Counted from the first letter of the stretch, positions 37,209-47,280 are shown. The stretch is 64,000 nt of DNA from Propionicimonas paludicola (GCF_002563675.1 NZ_PDJC01000001.1:992001-1056000), one strand, 5' to 3'. Notes: generated by a model from the sequence alone, not told the origin. Made by a program: numbers and translations.

Positions 37209-37248
37209 CCCGCCCGGTCTCTCAGCTGAGGGACCGGGCGGGCGTTTT
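37209..37248 (+). terminator. Intrinsic terminator between infB and rbfA
   Basis: CCCGCCCGGTC (37209-37219) pairs with GACCGGGCGGG (37232-37242). The intervening CTCAGCTGAG extends the stem, and CGTTTT (37243-37248) follows. This is a textbook stem plus U-tract. It lies inside the infB-rbfA gap, 16 bases before the rbfA start. Confidence 0.85.
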
Positions 37249-37264
37249 CGAAAGGGGAGTAGCG

Positions 37265-37702
37265 ATGTCGAAGCCTCGATTCGCCAAGGTGACCGAACAG
37301 ATCAAGTTCGTGGTCGCTGAGATGCTGCAGCGTCGGGTCAAGGATCCGCGGCTGGGCTTCGTGACCGTGACCGATGTCCGGATGACCGGCGACGGCCATG
37401 AGGCGACGGTCTTCTACACGGTGCTCGGCGACGAGAACGCGCGAGCCGAGTCGGCGATCGCCCTGGCCTCGGCCACCGGCATTCTGCGCTCGGCGGTCGG
37501 CAAGCAGCTGGGGATGAAGTTCACCCCGAGTCTGACCTTCGTGCTGGACGCGGTCGAAGAGGATGCGGCGTATCTGGAGGACGTGCTGGCCAAGGCACGC
37601 GCCCAGGACGCCGCTGTGGCCGCTCAGGCGGCCACGGCGACCTACGCCGGGGATCCGGACCCCTACCGGAAGCCGGAAGCCGCAGAAGACGACCTTGACT
37701 GA
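37265..37702 (+). CDS. rbfA: Ribosome-binding factor A
   Basis: 145 aa KH-fold factor needed for late 30S maturation and 16S rRNA 5' processing. It has the conserved N-terminus [31 protein letters not shown] and the segment [21 protein letters not shown]. The charged C-terminal ~20 residues are a short extension. GAAAGGGGAG is the ribosome-binding site. It overlaps truB by eight bases. The DHH phosphoesterase gene that often lies between rbfA and truB in actinobacteria is absent. Confidence 0.95.
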   Translation: MSKPRFAKVTEQIKFVVAEMLQRRVKDPRLGFVTVTDVRMTGDGHEATVFYTVLGDENARAESAIALASATGILRSAVGKQLGMKFTPSLTFVLDAVEEDAAYLEDVLAKARAQDAAVAAQAATATYAGDPDPYRKPEAAEDDLD

Positions 37703-38582
37703 GCAGTCCGGCCTGGTGGTGGTCGACAAGCCGACCGGCTGGACCTCGCACCAGGTGGTGGCCCGCTGCCGCCGCCTCTATGGCACCAAGAAGGTCGGTC
37801 ATGCCGGCACCCTGGACCCGCTGGCCACCGGCGTGCTGCTGGTCGGTGTGAACCGGGCCACCCGGCTGCTGGGACACCTGGCCGCCCACGACAAGAGCTA
37901 CTCGGCGACCATCCGGCTCGGCCAGGCCACCATCACCGACGACTCCGAAGGGGAGTTCGTCAGTGCGTCCGGTGCCGCCGGTGTCGACCTCGAACAGGTG
38001 GCCACGGTGTTGGCCACCTTGACCGGTGAGATCAGCCAGGTCCCGTCCGCGGTCTCGGCGATCAAGGTGGACGGCAAGCGCTCCTATGCCCGAGTCCGGG
38101 CCGGCGAGGCCGTCGAGCTGGCCGCCCGCACCGTCACGGTGAGCCGTTTCGACGTGATCCAGGCCACCCCGGTGGTGGCCGACGGGCTGCCGCTGCTCGA
38201 CCTGGACGTGGTGGTGGACTGCACCTCAGGCACCTACATCCGGGCGCTGGCCAGGGATCTCGGCGCGGCCCTCGGCTGCGGGGGCCATCTGACCCGACTG
38301 CGCCGCACCCGGATCGGCAACTTCGATCTGTCCTTGGTGGGCCTGGACGAGGCCGGCCTGGCCGACGCCGAGCCCGGCCCCCTGCTCAGCCTGGCCGAGG
38401 TGGCTCGGCGGGCCTTCCCGGTGGTCGAGTTGGACGCGGCGCAGGCGGCCGACGTCCGCTACGGCCGCAGTCTGGAGCTTGCGCTGGACCACAGCCCGTC
38501 CGCGGTCCTCTTCGATGGCGAGCTCCTGGCGCTCTATCGCGCCGATGGCGACATCGCTCGGCCGGTGGCCGTCCTCGGATGA
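37695..38582 (+). CDS. truB: tRNA pseudouridine-55 synthase
   Basis: 295 aa. It forms pseudouridine 55 in the T-loop of tRNAs. The catalytic Asp is in [28 protein letters not shown] opens the catalytic domain, and [16 protein letters not shown] with [13 protein letters not shown] follows. The C-terminal part resembles the TruB C-terminal domain of actinobacteria. The best start is TTG 37695 within the end of rbfA, giving an eight-base overlap; no ATG or GTG is available before the conserved VVDKPTG. Confidence 0.93.
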   Translation: MTEQSGLVVVDKPTGWTSHQVVARCRRLYGTKKVGHAGTLDPLATGVLLVGVNRATRLLGHLAAHDKSYSATIRLGQATITDDSEGEFVSASGAAGVDLEQVATVLATLTGEISQVPSAVSAIKVDGKRSYARVRAGEAVELAARTVTVSRFDVIQATPVVADGLPLLDLDVVVDCTSGTYIRALARDLGAALGCGGHLTRLRRTRIGNFDLSLVGLDEAGLADAEPGPLLSLAEVARRAFPVVELDAAQAADVRYGRSLELALDHSPSAVLFDGELLALYRADGDIARPVAVLG

Positions 38583-38679
38583 GCCGGACGGGCTGGCGCG
38601 ACCCGCGGCAGGCGGGTTCGGGTCACTTGGGTAAGGTAGCCACCGGTATTGCGTGGCTTTGGCCGGGGAAGGTTGGGCA

Positions 38680-39606
38680 GTGGGCTCGTCGATCGTCGTC
38701 ATAGGCAACTTCGATGGCGTGCACCCCGGACACCGGGCCGTCCTGGCCGAGGCTCGGCGCCGCGATCCCGAGCTGCCGCTGGTCGTGGTGACCTTCTGGC
38801 CGCATCCGGTCTCGGTGCTGCGCCCGGAGGCCGCACCGCTGCTGCTGACCTCCCTGGAGGCCCGAATCGAGCATCTGAGTGCCGCCGGAGCCGACCGGGT
38901 CGAGGTGATCGACTTCACCCCCGAGTTCGCCTCCTGGACCCCGGCCGAGTTCGTCGAGCGCGTGCTGATGCCACTGGCGCCCAAGGTGGTCGTGGTGGGG
39001 GAGAACTTCCGGTTCGGGCATCGCGCCGTCGGGAACCTGGACACTCTGCGCGAGCTGGCCGCCGGCCGCTTCGAGGTGGACGGGCTGCCGCTGGTGAAGT
39101 TCCGCGACGAGGACACCTGCTCGACCCGGATCCGGGAAGCTCTGGCCGCTGGTGATGTCGAGCACGCGGCCGAGCACCTGGGTCGACCGTTCTGCTTCCG
39201 CGGTGTGGTCAGCCATGGCGATCGGCGCGGCCGAGAGCTGGGCTTTCCGACGGCCAACCTGCCGGTGCCGGCAAACCTGGCCTGCCCGGCCGACGGCGTC
39301 TATGCCGGCTTCCTGACTCGTCGCGACGGCCTGGACGGGCGGGGCGAGCAGCTCGCCGAGGGGGCACCGTCCCCGCGCTGGCCGGCCGCCATCTCGGTGG
39401 GCACCAATCCGACCTTCGGTGGGCTGTCCAGGCGGGTGGAGTCCTATGTGCTGGATCGCGATGACCTGGAGCTCTACGACGCCCCGGTCACCGTCGAGTT
39501 CGTGGCCCGGATTCGCGGGCAGGTGAAGTTCGACGGCATCGCGGGGCTGATCGAGCAGATGCACACCGATGTGGCCGACTGTCGTCGGCTGCTCGGCTTG
39601 AGCTAG
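38680..39606 (+). CDS. ribF: Bifunctional riboflavin kinase/FAD synthetase
   Basis: 308 aa. The N-terminal adenylyltransferase domain has VVIGNFDGVHPGHRAVL and a later ISST-like DTCSTRIREAL. The C-terminal riboflavin kinase domain has GRELGFPTANLP and DGVYAGF, then NPTFGG. It makes FMN and then FAD. GTG 38680 has GAAGG seven bases upstream; the in-frame GTG 38653 would add nine residues and lacks such a site. The 97-base gap after truB contains TAAGGT (38632-38637), so it may have its own promoter. Its end overlaps the convergent GNAT gene by four bases. Confidence 0.93.
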   Translation: MGSSIVVIGNFDGVHPGHRAVLAEARRRDPELPLVVVTFWPHPVSVLRPEAAPLLLTSLEARIEHLSAAGADRVEVIDFTPEFASWTPAEFVERVLMPLAPKVVVVGENFRFGHRAVGNLDTLRELAAGRFEVDGLPLVKFRDEDTCSTRIREALAAGDVEHAAEHLGRPFCFRGVVSHGDRRGRELGFPTANLPVPANLACPADGVYAGFLTRRDGLDGRGEQLAEGAPSPRWPAAISVGTNPTFGGLSRRVESYVLDRDDLELYDAPVTVEFVARIRGQVKFDGIAGLIEQMHTDVADCRRLLGLS

Positions 39607-40091
39607 CGAACCGTGAGCGACTTGCGATAGACCGCGTCCACCTGGGTCCGGGCCACTACCTGGCCGTCCGGGCCGAGCTGGTCGTAGTTGGTCTCGATGT
39701 GATCCCCGGTCGGGGTGTACTCCAAGCCGATGTACATGGGGATGGCCGCCTCGTTGTCGGGGTCGACCCGCAGGAACACCTCCACGAAGCCTCGGGCCGC
39801 AGCCTGTCCCTCCAGATAGGTGGTGATTGCCCGCGCCGCGCCCTGGCGTCGCATGGTCGGGTAGACCCACAGGTTCTTCAGCTCGGGGCACAGCTTGCTG
39901 GCGCGGCAGTCCAGCGCTCCGGTGCCCAGCGGCTCGTCGTCGCGCAGGGCGATCGCGTAGTAGTAGTCGCCGGCCGACATCATGTCGAACTGCGCCTGGG
40001 AGAAGTTGGCCGCCGGGTTGCTCTCCCGAGCGATGAGAGCCGGCAGATCGGCAGCGGTACAGAGTCGGACCTCGATCGGCGCCTCGGGCAT
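39603..40091 (-). CDS. GNAT family N-acetyltransferase
   Basis: 162 aa single GNAT domain. It has EVRLCTAADLPAL at the start, LKNLWVYPTMRRQGAARAI as the acetyl-CoA-binding motif A (RRQGAA), and VDPDNEAAIPMYIGLEYTPTG as motif B. The acceptor substrate is unknown. GGAGG lies four bases before the ATG at 40091 on its strand. It overlaps ribF by four bases tail to tail and diverges from the lipoprotein gene. Confidence 0.85.
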   Translation of the reverse strand: MPEAPIEVRLCTAADLPALIARESNPAANFSQAQFDMMSAGDYYYAIALRDDEPLGTGALDCRASKLCPELKNLWVYPTMRRQGAARAITTYLEGQAAARGFVEVFLRVDPDNEAAIPMYIGLEYTPTGDHIETNYDQLGPDGQVVARTQVDAVYRKSLTVR

Positions 40092-40213
40092 TCGTCCTCC
40101 GTCGTTGAGTGGGTTCGCTTGTTCAGTGTCGCCCCGTCAGCCAAATCCGGCTGGACGTCTTGGTCCCTGGCACCACTCGGACACCGCCTGAAGATCACCG
40201 TGTGACAACGGAT

Positions 40214-40236
40214 GCCAGCTATTACTTACAGCTGGC
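40214..40236. promoter_or_regulatory. Inverted repeat upstream of the lipoprotein gene
   Basis: GCCAGCT (40214-40220) and AGCTGGC (40230-40236) flank the AT-rich ATTACTTAC. The 7+7-base dyad lies 53 bases before the lipoprotein ATG in the divergent region and could be an operator. No regulator is assignable. Confidence 0.35.
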
Positions 40237-40288
40237 GGTGCCTCATGCAAAGCTTCTTCACAAGATTCGCCAAGGGAGGAACCCACCC

Positions 40289-41065
40289 ATGTTTCACAAG
40301 CTCGGCCTGACGGCAGCCGCTGTCGGCCTGGTCCTGGTTGCTGGCTGCTCCACGCCGGCACCGGCGCAAAGTCAGCAGGCGCCCAGCCAACCCTCCGCGA
40401 GCTCGGCCGCTCCGGCGACCAGCGCGGCTCCACAGTCCAGTCCGGCTCAGCCGGCCGGCGACTCCGCGATCGACGACTTCGTCGCCAAGGTCGGAAATGG
40501 CCTGGACGGCGTCAAGAGCTACCACCTGAAGATGTCGATGAGCTCGGCTGGTCAGCAGATGACGTTCGAGGGCGACGTCGACGCCGCCGACCCCAAACAT
40601 CCGAATCAGCATCTGTCGATGGACCTGGGCAAGATGACCATCGAGATGATCACGATCGGCAAGGACTCCTACATGAAGGGCCTGCTCGGCAGTGGTTGGG
40701 TCAAGGTGTCCGAAGACGTGGCCTCGCAGACCACTACCGCCGAGATCGACCAGAGCAAGTGGTTGGCCCAGAACAAGGACGCCTTCAAGAAGGTCGAGAA
40801 CCTCGGCACCGAGAGTGTGGGCGGGGCGAACACCACCCACTACCGACTCACCCTGGACGCCGCGGCCCTGAAGGACCTCGGCTCCGATGCCGGCGCCAGC
40901 GGGGAGGTCGCCTATGACGCGTGGCTCGACGACTCCGGACTGATGCGCAAGGCGGTGTTCGACCTCAACACAGGCAAGGCGCCGCTCAAGATGGAGGTGC
41001 TGCTCACCAAGGTCAACGAGCCGGTCACGATCAAGCCGCCGGCCAAATTCACGACGATGGGCTAG
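40289..41065 (+). CDS. LppX/LprG-like exported lipoprotein
   Basis: 258 aa. The signal peptide ends in the lipobox LVAGC, so the mature protein begins with a lipid-modified Cys at about residue 20. A Ser/Ala/Pro/Gln linker (to ~residue 60) precedes a domain with FVAKVGNGLDGVKSYHLKMS, FEGDVDAADPKHPNQHLSMD and WLDDSGLMRKAVFDL. This is the LolA-like fold of actinobacterial LppX/LprG lipoproteins, which bind or move lipids at the cell envelope. GGGAGGA lies eight bases before the ATG. A very strong hairpin follows. Confidence 0.85.
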   Translation: MFHKLGLTAAAVGLVLVAGCSTPAPAQSQQAPSQPSASSAAPATSAAPQSSPAQPAGDSAIDDFVAKVGNGLDGVKSYHLKMSMSSAGQQMTFEGDVDAADPKHPNQHLSMDLGKMTIEMITIGKDSYMKGLLGSGWVKVSEDVASQTTTAEIDQSKWLAQNKDAFKKVENLGTESVGGANTTHYRLTLDAAALKDLGSDAGASGEVAYDAWLDDSGLMRKAVFDLNTGKAPLKMEVLLTKVNEPVTIKPPAKFTTMG

Positions 41066-41078
41066 CCCCACTGGCCGC

Positions 41079-41122
41079 AATGAACAGGGCCCCCGCCGAA
41101 TCCGGCGGGGGCCCTGTTCATT
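41079..41122. terminator. Bidirectional terminator between the lipoprotein gene and pntB
   Basis: A perfect 20-bp stem (41079-41098 and 41103-41122) with a four-base loop AATC. A/T-rich ends give a short U-run in both directions. It separates two convergent genes and starts 13 bases after the lipoprotein stop. Confidence 0.9.
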
Positions 41123-41132
41123 GGGTGTGAGC

Positions 41133-42557
41133 TCAGTCGAGCGCCTTCAGGATGTCGTCCACACGCTGCTTGGCGTCGCCGAACAGCATCTGGGTGTTCT
41201 CCTTGAAGAACAGCGGGTTCTGGACGCCGGCATAGCCGGTGGCCATCGAGCGCTTGAACACGATCACGTTCTCGGCCTTCCAGACCTCGAGCACCGGCAT
41301 GCCGGCGATCGGGGAGTTCGGGTCGTCCAGCGCGGCCGGGTTCACCGTGTCGTTGGCCCCGATCACCAGCACCACGTCGGTGTCGGCGAAGTCCTCGTTG
41401 ATCTCGTCCATCTCCAAGACGATGTCGTAGGGGACGTGGGCCTCGGCCAGCAGCACGTTCATGTGCCCGGGCAAGCGTCCGGCCACCGGGTGGACGCCGA
41501 ACCGGACGTTGACGCCGTGTGCGCGCAGCTTGGCGGTCAGATCGGCCACTGGGTACTGCGCCTTCGCGACCGCCATCCCGTAGCCCGGGGTGATGATCAC
41601 ATTCTTGGCGTTCCAGAGCAGTTCGGCCGCGCCGGCGGCGTCGATCTCGCGATGCTCGCCATCCTCGACCGCGCTGGCCGCCACGGTGCCACCCTCGGAG
41701 CCGAAGCCGCCCAGGATCACCGAGATGAACGAGCGGTTCATGGCCCGGCACATGATGTAGGACAAGATCGCACCCGAAGAACCGACCAGCGAGCCGGTGA
41801 TGATCAGCAGGTTGTTGCCCAGCATGAAGCCGGCCGCTGCCGCCGCCCAACCGGAGTACGAGTTCAGCATCGACACCACGACCGGCATGTCGCCGCCACC
41901 GATGGCCGCGACCATGTGCAGGCCCAGCAGGAAGCCGATGACCGCGATGGCGATGATCAGCACCCAGCCCAGGGTCGGGTTGGCCTCAGCGCCGATCACG
42001 AACCAGATCATCAGCGCGAAGAACAGCACGAAGCCGACCAGGTTGATCAGGTTGCGTCCGGGCAGGGTCAGCGGCTTGGAGCCCATCTTCGCGGAGAGCT
42101 TCAGATAGGCGATCACCGAGCCGGTGAAGGTGTAGGCGCCGATCAGCACGCCCAGGGCCACCTCGACCAGGTGGACGGCGCCGCCGGCGCCCTCCGCCAC
42201 GGCGAAGGAGTTGAAGCCGACCAGCACCGCAGCCATGCCCACGAAGGAGTGGAAGGCCGCGATCAGCTCGGGCATCTGGGTCATCTCGACCTTGCGGGCG
42301 ATCGGAGTACCGATCAGGGCGCCGATCAGGAGCACGGCCACGATCAGGGCCAGGGTGACCAGCACCGACTGCCGGCCCGGCTGGGTGGCCGAGAGGAACA
42401 GCGAATCGGCGATGGTGGCGATCAGAGCCAGAGCCATGCCGACCATGCCGGCGATGTTGCCCATCCGGGCCGTGGTCTGCTTGGACAGCCCGGCCAGGGA
42501 GAGGATGAACAGAACCCCAGCGACGATGTAGAGCCCTTGGATGAAGTACTCAAGCAT
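41133..42557 (-). CDS. pntB: NAD(P) transhydrogenase subunit beta
   Basis: 474 aa. The N-terminal half has about nine membrane segments of the proton channel (domain II). The C-terminal domain III binds NADP(H): [36 protein letters not shown] and [12 protein letters not shown]. With PntA it couples hydride transfer between NADH and NADP+ to proton flow, supplying NADPH. It starts two bases after pntA, with AAGGAGG inside the pntA end as ribosome-binding site. Confidence 0.95.
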   Translation of the reverse strand: MLEYFIQGLYIVAGVLFILSLAGLSKQTTARMGNIAGMVGMALALIATIADSLFLSATQPGRQSVLVTLALIVAVLLIGALIGTPIARKVEMTQMPELIAAFHSFVGMAAVLVGFNSFAVAEGAGGAVHLVEVALGVLIGAYTFTGSVIAYLKLSAKMGSKPLTLPGRNLINLVGFVLFFALMIWFVIGAEANPTLGWVLIIAIAVIGFLLGLHMVAAIGGGDMPVVVSMLNSYSGWAAAAAGFMLGNNLLIITGSLVGSSGAILSYIMCRAMNRSFISVILGGFGSEGGTVAASAVEDGEHREIDAAGAAELLWNAKNVIITPGYGMAVAKAQYPVADLTAKLRAHGVNVRFGVHPVAGRLPGHMNVLLAEAHVPYDIVLEMDEINEDFADTDVVLVIGANDTVNPAALDDPNSPIAGMPVLEVWKAENVIVFKRSMATGYAGVQNPLFFKENTQMLFGDAKQRVDDILKALD

Positions 42558-42559
42558 GC

Positions 42560-44116
42560 TCAGGCCTCCTTCTTGAACATGCCGAGCATCCGGTACGACA
42601 CCAGGAACCCGCCGAAGATGTTGATCGATGCGATGGTCGCGGCGATGAAGCTCATCACCAGGACTGCGATGTTGGTCGAACCCAGCTGCAGCAGGGCGCC
42701 GACCAGGATGATGCCGGAGATGGCATTGGTCTGAGCCATCAGCGGCGTGTGCAGCGAGTGGGCGACGCCGCTGACCACGTAGAAGCCGACCACGACGGCC
42801 AGTGCGAAGACCGTGAAGGCTCCGACGAAGCTGGCCGGCGAGAAGGTGACGGCCAGCACCACCAGCGCCGCGGCGAGCGCAGACCAGATCAGCTGACGAG
42901 TGGTCTTGGCCTTGGCCTGGGCCGCCTCACGAGCAGCCTTGACCGCCGGATCCTCGACCGGCTTGGCCTCGACGGCAGCCGTCGGCGCTGCCGACACCTG
43001 CACCGGTGGCGGTGGCCACAGGACTTCGCCGTCCTTGGAGACGGTCATGCCGCGCACCACGACGTCCTCGAAGTCGAAGACGACCTCGCCGTCCTTGGCC
43101 GGGGTGAGCAGCTTCATCAGGTTCACCACGTTGGTGCCGAAGAGCTGCGAGGCCTGGGTTGGCAGCCGGCCGGCCAGGTCGGTGTAGCCGATGATCTTCA
43201 CGCCGTTCTCGGTCACCACCAGCTTGTCGGCCACCGAACCCTCGACGTTGCCGCCGTTGGAGGCGGCCATGTCGACGATCACCGAGCCGGGCTTCATGGT
43301 GGCCACCATCTCGGCGGTGATCAGCCGCGGAGCCGGGCGTCCCGGGATCAGCGCGGTGGTGATGATGATGTCGACGTCCTTGCACTGCTCGGCGTACATC
43401 TGAGCGGCGGCCTGGTTGTAGGCCTCGGAAGCCTCCTTGGCGTAGCCGTCGCTCGACTTCTGCTGTTCGGCCTTCACCGCGACGAACTCGCCGCCCATGG
43501 ACTGGACCTGCTCGGCCACCTCGGCGCGCAGGTCGGTGGCCCGGACGATCGCGCCCAGCGACTTCGCGGTGCCGATCGCCGCCAGCCCGGCCACGCCGGC
43601 GCCGGAGACGAAGACCTTGGCCGGAGGTACCTTGCCGGCCGCCGTGACCTGCCCGGTGAAGAACGAGCCGAACTCGTTGGCCGCCTCGACCACCGCGCGG
43701 TAGCCGGCGATGTTGGCCATCGAGCTGAGCACGTCCAGCGCCTGAGCGCGGGAGATCCGCGGCACGGCGTCCATTGCCAGTGCGGTGATCTTGCGCTCGT
43801 TGAGGGCGGCCACCAGCTCGGGGCTGCGGGCCGGAGCGAGCAGAGAAACCAGCACCGCGCCTTCGCGGAGCTTGGCGATCTCGGCCTCGCTAGGAGGATT
43901 GATCTTGGCCACCATCTCGGCCGCCCAAATTGCTGGGCTGTCAGCGACGGTGGCACCGGCGGCGGCGTAGTCGGCGTCGGGGTAGGAAGCCTTGGTCCCG
44001 GCCCCCTTCTCGACGAGCACCGAATGACCTAGTTGGATGAGCTGAGCGACGGTCTTCGGGGTGGCCGCAACGCGGGTCTCCCCGACCTGAGTCTCCAGGG
44101 GGATGCCGATCTGCAT
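42560..44116 (-). CDS. pntA: NAD(P) transhydrogenase subunit alpha (undivided form)
   Basis: 518 aa. The N-terminal domain I binds NAD(H) ([40 protein letters not shown]). An Ala/Lys linker follows, then about four membrane segments. This is the undivided alpha subunit as in E. coli; many actinobacteria split it into two genes. The ATG at 44116 is chosen because MQIGIPLE is the conserved N-terminus and GAAGGA lies upstream; the longer frame to 44260 has no family match. pntA-pntB forms a two-gene operon inserted between ribF and rpsO. Confidence 0.95.
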   Translation of the reverse strand: MQIGIPLETQVGETRVAATPKTVAQLIQLGHSVLVEKGAGTKASYPDADYAAAGATVADSPAIWAAEMVAKINPPSEAEIAKLREGAVLVSLLAPARSPELVAALNERKITALAMDAVPRISRAQALDVLSSMANIAGYRAVVEAANEFGSFFTGQVTAAGKVPPAKVFVSGAGVAGLAAIGTAKSLGAIVRATDLRAEVAEQVQSMGGEFVAVKAEQQKSSDGYAKEASEAYNQAAAQMYAEQCKDVDIIITTALIPGRPAPRLITAEMVATMKPGSVIVDMAASNGGNVEGSVADKLVVTENGVKIIGYTDLAGRLPTQASQLFGTNVVNLMKLLTPAKDGEVVFDFEDVVVRGMTVSKDGEVLWPPPPVQVSAAPTAAVEAKPVEDPAVKAAREAAQAKAKTTRQLIWSALAAALVVLAVTFSPASFVGAFTVFALAVVVGFYVVSGVAHSLHTPLMAQTNAISGIILVGALLQLGSTNIAVLVMSFIAATIASINIFGGFLVSYRMLGMFKKEA

Positions 44117-44428
44117 AAGTTGTAAGTCCTTCCGACGAAGTCGGCCCGGCAAAGCCAACGGTCGGTAGCGTAGTGGGCACCGGGGTGAACATTCTTCCTC
44201 GACCCGGGCCTCGGGCCGCCCGATCGTGCAGTGGGGCTGGTTTTGCCCGCCGAGGGGCACCGATTACGCACGCGATTGGCCCGCTGGTGCCGCGGCCCGG
44301 TAACATTGCCTCGCCGTCATGACGGCCGCGGACGCCCAAGAGCTCCCACGATCCGAAATCTGAAACGAATCGGACCTTTGGTCAGGGGAGCGCCGCGCAA
44401 CGGGAAACCGAGAGGAGAGCAGCCGAAG
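44117..44428. other. Intergenic region between pntA and rpsO
   Basis: 312 bases with no supported gene. It contains the divergent promoters, a candidate rpsO promoter at 44276-44306 and a 12-base palindrome CCGTCATGACGG at 44314-44325. It also contains the rpsO leader with GAGAGGAGAG (44410-44419). S15 autoregulates through mRNA leader structures in other bacteria; I could not identify such a fold here with confidence. Confidence 0.45.
44276..44306 (+). promoter_or_regulatory. Candidate rpsO promoter
   Basis: TTGGCC (44276-44281) and TAACAT (44301-44306) with a 19-base spacer. It would leave a leader of about 115 bases with the palindrome at 44314 close to the start of the transcript. Confidence 0.35.
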
Positions 44429-44692
44429 ATGGACGCTGACACCAAGAAGAAGATCATCGAAGAGTACGCGATCGCCCCGGGCGATACCGGTTCGCCGGAC
44501 GTTCAGATTGCGCTGCTCACCAAGCGGATCGCGCACCTGACCGAGCATCTGAAGGAGCACAAGGGCGACCACCACAGCCGCCGTGGCCTGATGCTGCTGG
44601 TCGGCCAGCGCCGCCGCCTGCTCAACTACGTGATGAAGAACGACGTTGAGCACTACCGTTCGCTGATCGCACGCCTCGGCCTGCGTCGGTGA
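44429..44692 (+). CDS. rpsO: Ribosomal protein uS15
   Basis: 87 aa small-subunit protein binding the central domain of 16S rRNA. It has the conserved [39 protein letters not shown] and a C-terminal RLGLRR. The ATG at 44429 gives the standard N-terminus. It is followed within 13 bases by a strong hairpin, then by pnp, the order usual in bacteria. Confidence 0.97.
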   Translation: MDADTKKKIIEEYAIAPGDTGSPDVQIALLTKRIAHLTEHLKEHKGDHHSRRGLMLLVGQRRRLLNYVMKNDVEHYRSLIARLGLRR

Positions 44693-44704
44693 CACTCGCT
44701 TCTT

Positions 44705-44739
44705 GATCAGCCGGTGACGGACTCCGTCACCGGCTGATC
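44705..44739 (+). terminator. Hairpin terminator or attenuator after rpsO
   Basis: A perfect 16-bp stem (44705-44720 and 44724-44739) with loop ACT starts 13 bases after the rpsO stop. There is no U-run. In other bacteria the rpsO-pnp interval also carries processing sites for PNPase autoregulation, so this hairpin may act in both roles. Confidence 0.75.
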
Positions 44740-44875
44740 GTGCGTACAACCCAAGATCGAGCCCGACCGGCAACTGGTTTGGTCCTCGGTAGTGACTTTC
44801 GGGAAACCTCGAGTTCCCCGCGAGCCTCGATCGAAGACCGGGCGAGGAGCGGCGGGGATAACGAAAGGAATCTGA

Positions 44876-47086
44876 ATGGAAGGTCCTGAGATTCGCTTCA
44901 CCGAGGCCGTGATTGACAACGGTTCATTCGGTAAGCATGTGGTTCGGTTCGAGACCGGACTGCTCGCCAAGCAGGCCAATGGCTCTGCTGCTGTCTACCT
45001 GGACGGCGACACCATGTTGCTGTCGGCCACCACTGCGGCCAAGAACCCGCGGGATGCCGTCGACTTCTTCCCCCTGACCGTCGACGTCGAGGAGCGGATG
45101 TATGCCGCGGGCCGGATCCCCGGCTCCTTCTTCCGTCGCGAAGGCCGGCCGTCCGAGGGCGCCATCCTGGCTGCCCGGCTGACCGACCGTCCGCTGCGTC
45201 CCTGCTTCGTCAAGGGCCTGCGCAACGAGGTCCAGGTCGTCATCACCGTGATGGCGCTGAACCCGAACGTCCGCTTCGACGTGCTGGCCATCAACGCCGG
45301 CTCGGCGTCCACCACCTTGGCCGGTCTGCCGTTCTCCGGCCCGGTCGGCGGTCTGCGGATCGCCCTGATCGGTGACCAGTGGGTCGGCTTCCCGACTGTC
45401 GACCAGATGGAGCAGTCCACCTTCGAGATGGCGATCGCCGGCCGGGTTCTGCCCGATGGCGATGTCGCGATCATGATGGTGGAGGCCGAGTCCACCGCCG
45501 CCACCTGGGATCTGGTTCGCTCCGGCCGCACCGCTCCGACCGAAGAGGTCGTGGCGCAGGGCATCGAGGCGGCCAAGCCGTTCATCAAGGCGCTGTGTGA
45601 TGCTCAGGCCGAGCTGGCCGCCATGGCTCCCAAGCCGGTCAGCCAGTTCCCAGTCTTCCTAGACTACCAGCCCGACGTGTTCGCCGCTGTCGAGGCCGCC
45701 GGCCTCGATCGGCTCAAGGCCGTCATGTCGATCGCCGGCAAGGCCGAGCGGGAGGCTGCGACCGAGGAGCTGAAGGCTGCTCTGCACGCCGAGCTCGACG
45801 CGCAGTTCACCGAGCGGGAGAAGGAGATCAGCGGGGCGTTCTACGCGCTGACCAAGAAGGTCGTCCGGCACAAGACGCTCACCGAGAAGGTGCGCATCGA
45901 CGGCCGTGGCGTCCGGGACATCCGGACCCTGTCGGCCGAGGTCGGCGTGCTGCCCCGGGTGCACGGTTCGGCGCTGTTCCAGCGTGGCGAGACCCAGATC
46001 CTGGGCGTCTCCACCCTGAACATGCTCGACATGGAGCAGAAGCTGGACACGCTCTCCCCGGAGACCACCAAGCGCTACATGCACAACTACAACTTCCCGC
46101 CGTACTCCACCGGCGAGACCGGCCGAGTCGGCTCGCCGAAGCGGCGGGAGATCGGTCACGGCGCGCTCGCTGAGCGGGCCCTGATCCCGGTGCTGCCCAA
46201 GCGCGACGAGTTCCCCTACGCGATCCGTGAGGTGTCCGAGGCTCTCGGCTCGAACGGTTCGACCTCGATGGGTTCGGTCTGTGCGTCCACCCTGGCCCTG
46301 CTGAACGCCGGTGTGCCGCTGAAGGCTCCGGTGGCCGGTATCGCCATGGGCCTGATGAGCGAGGAGATCGACGGCGAGACCAAGTACGTCGCGCTGACCG
46401 ACATCCTGGGTGCTGAGGATGCCCTCGGCGACATGGACTTCAAGGTTGCCGGTACCCGTGACTTCGTCACCGCCCTGCAGCTGGACACCAAGCTCAACGG
46501 CATCCCGTCCGAGGTGCTGGCTGGCGCTCTGCAGCAGGCGCGTGAGGCTCGCCACACGATCCTGGACGTGATGGGTGAGGCCATCGACGCTCCGGACGAG
46601 ATGAGCCCCTACGCTCCGCGGATCATCACCATCCGGATCCCGGTCGACAAGATCGGCGAGGTCATCGGGCCCAAGGGCAAGATGATCAACCAGATCCAGG
46701 ACGACACCGGCGCCAACATCTCGATCGAGGATGACGGCACCATCTACATCGGTGCCGACAACGGTGAGGCCGCAGAGGCCGCGCGCATGATCATCAACGG
46801 CATCGCCAACCCGACCATGCCGGAGAAGGGCGAGCGCTACCTGGGCACGGTCGTGAAGATCATGCCGTTCGGCGCGTTCGTCTCCCTGCTCCCGGGCAAG
46901 GATGGCCTGCTGCACATCTCCAAGCTGCGTTCGCTGGCCGGCGGTGGCCGGGTGGAGAACGTGGAGGACGTGGTCAGCGTCGGCCAGAAGATCCAGGTCG
47001 AGATCTCCGAGATCGACGAGAAGGGCAAGCTGTCCCTGATCCCGGTCGTCGAGGAGAAGGCAGCCGAGGCGGAGCCCGAGGCCTGA
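44876..47086 (+). CDS. pnp: Polyribonucleotide nucleotidyltransferase (PNPase)
   Basis: 736 aa phosphorolytic 3'-5' exoribonuclease, a trimer that also synthesises tails. Two RNase PH domains are present; the first carries [22 protein letters not shown], and the second holds the active site ([38 protein letters not shown]). The C-terminal KH ([20 protein letters not shown]) and S1 ([21 protein letters not shown]) domains bind RNA. AAAGGAA lies five bases before the ATG. Two hairpins follow its stop. The M16 peptidase gene that often comes next in actinobacteria is absent. Confidence 0.97.
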   Translation: MEGPEIRFTEAVIDNGSFGKHVVRFETGLLAKQANGSAAVYLDGDTMLLSATTAAKNPRDAVDFFPLTVDVEERMYAAGRIPGSFFRREGRPSEGAILAARLTDRPLRPCFVKGLRNEVQVVITVMALNPNVRFDVLAINAGSASTTLAGLPFSGPVGGLRIALIGDQWVGFPTVDQMEQSTFEMAIAGRVLPDGDVAIMMVEAESTAATWDLVRSGRTAPTEEVVAQGIEAAKPFIKALCDAQAELAAMAPKPVSQFPVFLDYQPDVFAAVEAAGLDRLKAVMSIAGKAEREAATEELKAALHAELDAQFTEREKEISGAFYALTKKVVRHKTLTEKVRIDGRGVRDIRTLSAEVGVLPRVHGSALFQRGETQILGVSTLNMLDMEQKLDTLSPETTKRYMHNYNFPPYSTGETGRVGSPKRREIGHGALAERALIPVLPKRDEFPYAIREVSEALGSNGSTSMGSVCASTLALLNAGVPLKAPVAGIAMGLMSEEIDGETKYVALTDILGAEDALGDMDFKVAGTRDFVTALQLDTKLNGIPSEVLAGALQQAREARHTILDVMGEAIDAPDEMSPYAPRIITIRIPVDKIGEVIGPKGKMINQIQDDTGANISIEDDGTIYIGADNGEAAEAARMIINGIANPTMPEKGERYLGTVVKIMPFGAFVSLLPGKDGLLHISKLRSLAGGGRVENVEDVVSVGQKIQVEISEIDEKGKLSLIPVVEEKAAEAEPEA

Positions 47087-47097
47087 TCTGAGATCGT

Positions 47098-47116
47098 TCG
47101 GCTCAACCTGAGCCGA
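47098..47116 (+). terminator. Small hairpin after pnp
   Basis: TCGGCTCA and TGAGCCGA (8 bp, loop ACC) lie 11 bases after the pnp stop. It is weaker than the next hairpin and is listed as the first of a tandem pair. Confidence 0.45.
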
Positions 47117-47125
47117 TCAGCTCGT

Positions 47126-47163
47126 CACAGTGGCCGGCGTCCTACGGGACGCCGGCCACTGTG
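47126..47163 (+). terminator. Strong hairpin terminator after pnp
   Basis: CACAGTGGCCGGCGTCC (47126-47142) pairs perfectly with its complement (47147-47163) around a TACG tetraloop closed by C-G, a UNCG-type stable loop. CTGTTCG follows. It ends 17 bases before the left repeat array. Confidence 0.88.
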
Positions 47164-47165
47164 CT

Positions 47166-47173
47166 GTTCGCGG
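47166..47173. repeat. 8-base direct repeat, left copy (possible target duplication)
   Basis: GTTCGCGG, repeated at 48483-48490 in the same orientation. The copies lie 7 and 2 bases outside the two repeat arrays. It could mark an insertion, but a chance match in GC-rich DNA is not excluded. Confidence 0.3.
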
Positions 47174-47180
47174 GGCCGTC

Positions 47181-47280
47181 CGTCCGCTTCGCTACCGGTT
47201 GGCCTACTTCGCTACCGGTCGGTCCACTTCGCTACTGCTCTAGGGGTAGCGAAGCGCGTCCACGGGTAGCGAAGCGGACG
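47181..47280. repeat. Left repeat array (3 forward + 2 inverted copies, 20-base period)
   Basis: The core CTTCGCTAC occurs at 47187, 47207 and 47227, and its complement GTAGCGAAG at 47246 and 47266. Forward copies are mostly followed by CGGT. Units 1 and 5 form a perfect 16-bp inverted repeat (CGTCCGCTTCGCTACC at 47181-47196 with 47265-47280). Units 3 and 4 form a 9-bp dyad with a ten-base loop. The variable flanks of units 1 and 5 match each other, which argues for selected pairing or symmetric binding. Confidence 0.85.

Noticed and set aside
40092-40288. Riboswitch ahead of the lipoprotein gene
   Set aside because: Only a 7+7 inverted repeat with an AT-rich spacer is seen; no conserved aptamer features could be identified.
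47181-47280. CRISPR-like array of short repeats
   Set aside because: The repeats are 9-14 bases with ~10-base variable gaps, change orientation mid-array and have no cas genes nearby. CRISPR repeats are longer, uniform in direction and have ~30-base spacers.
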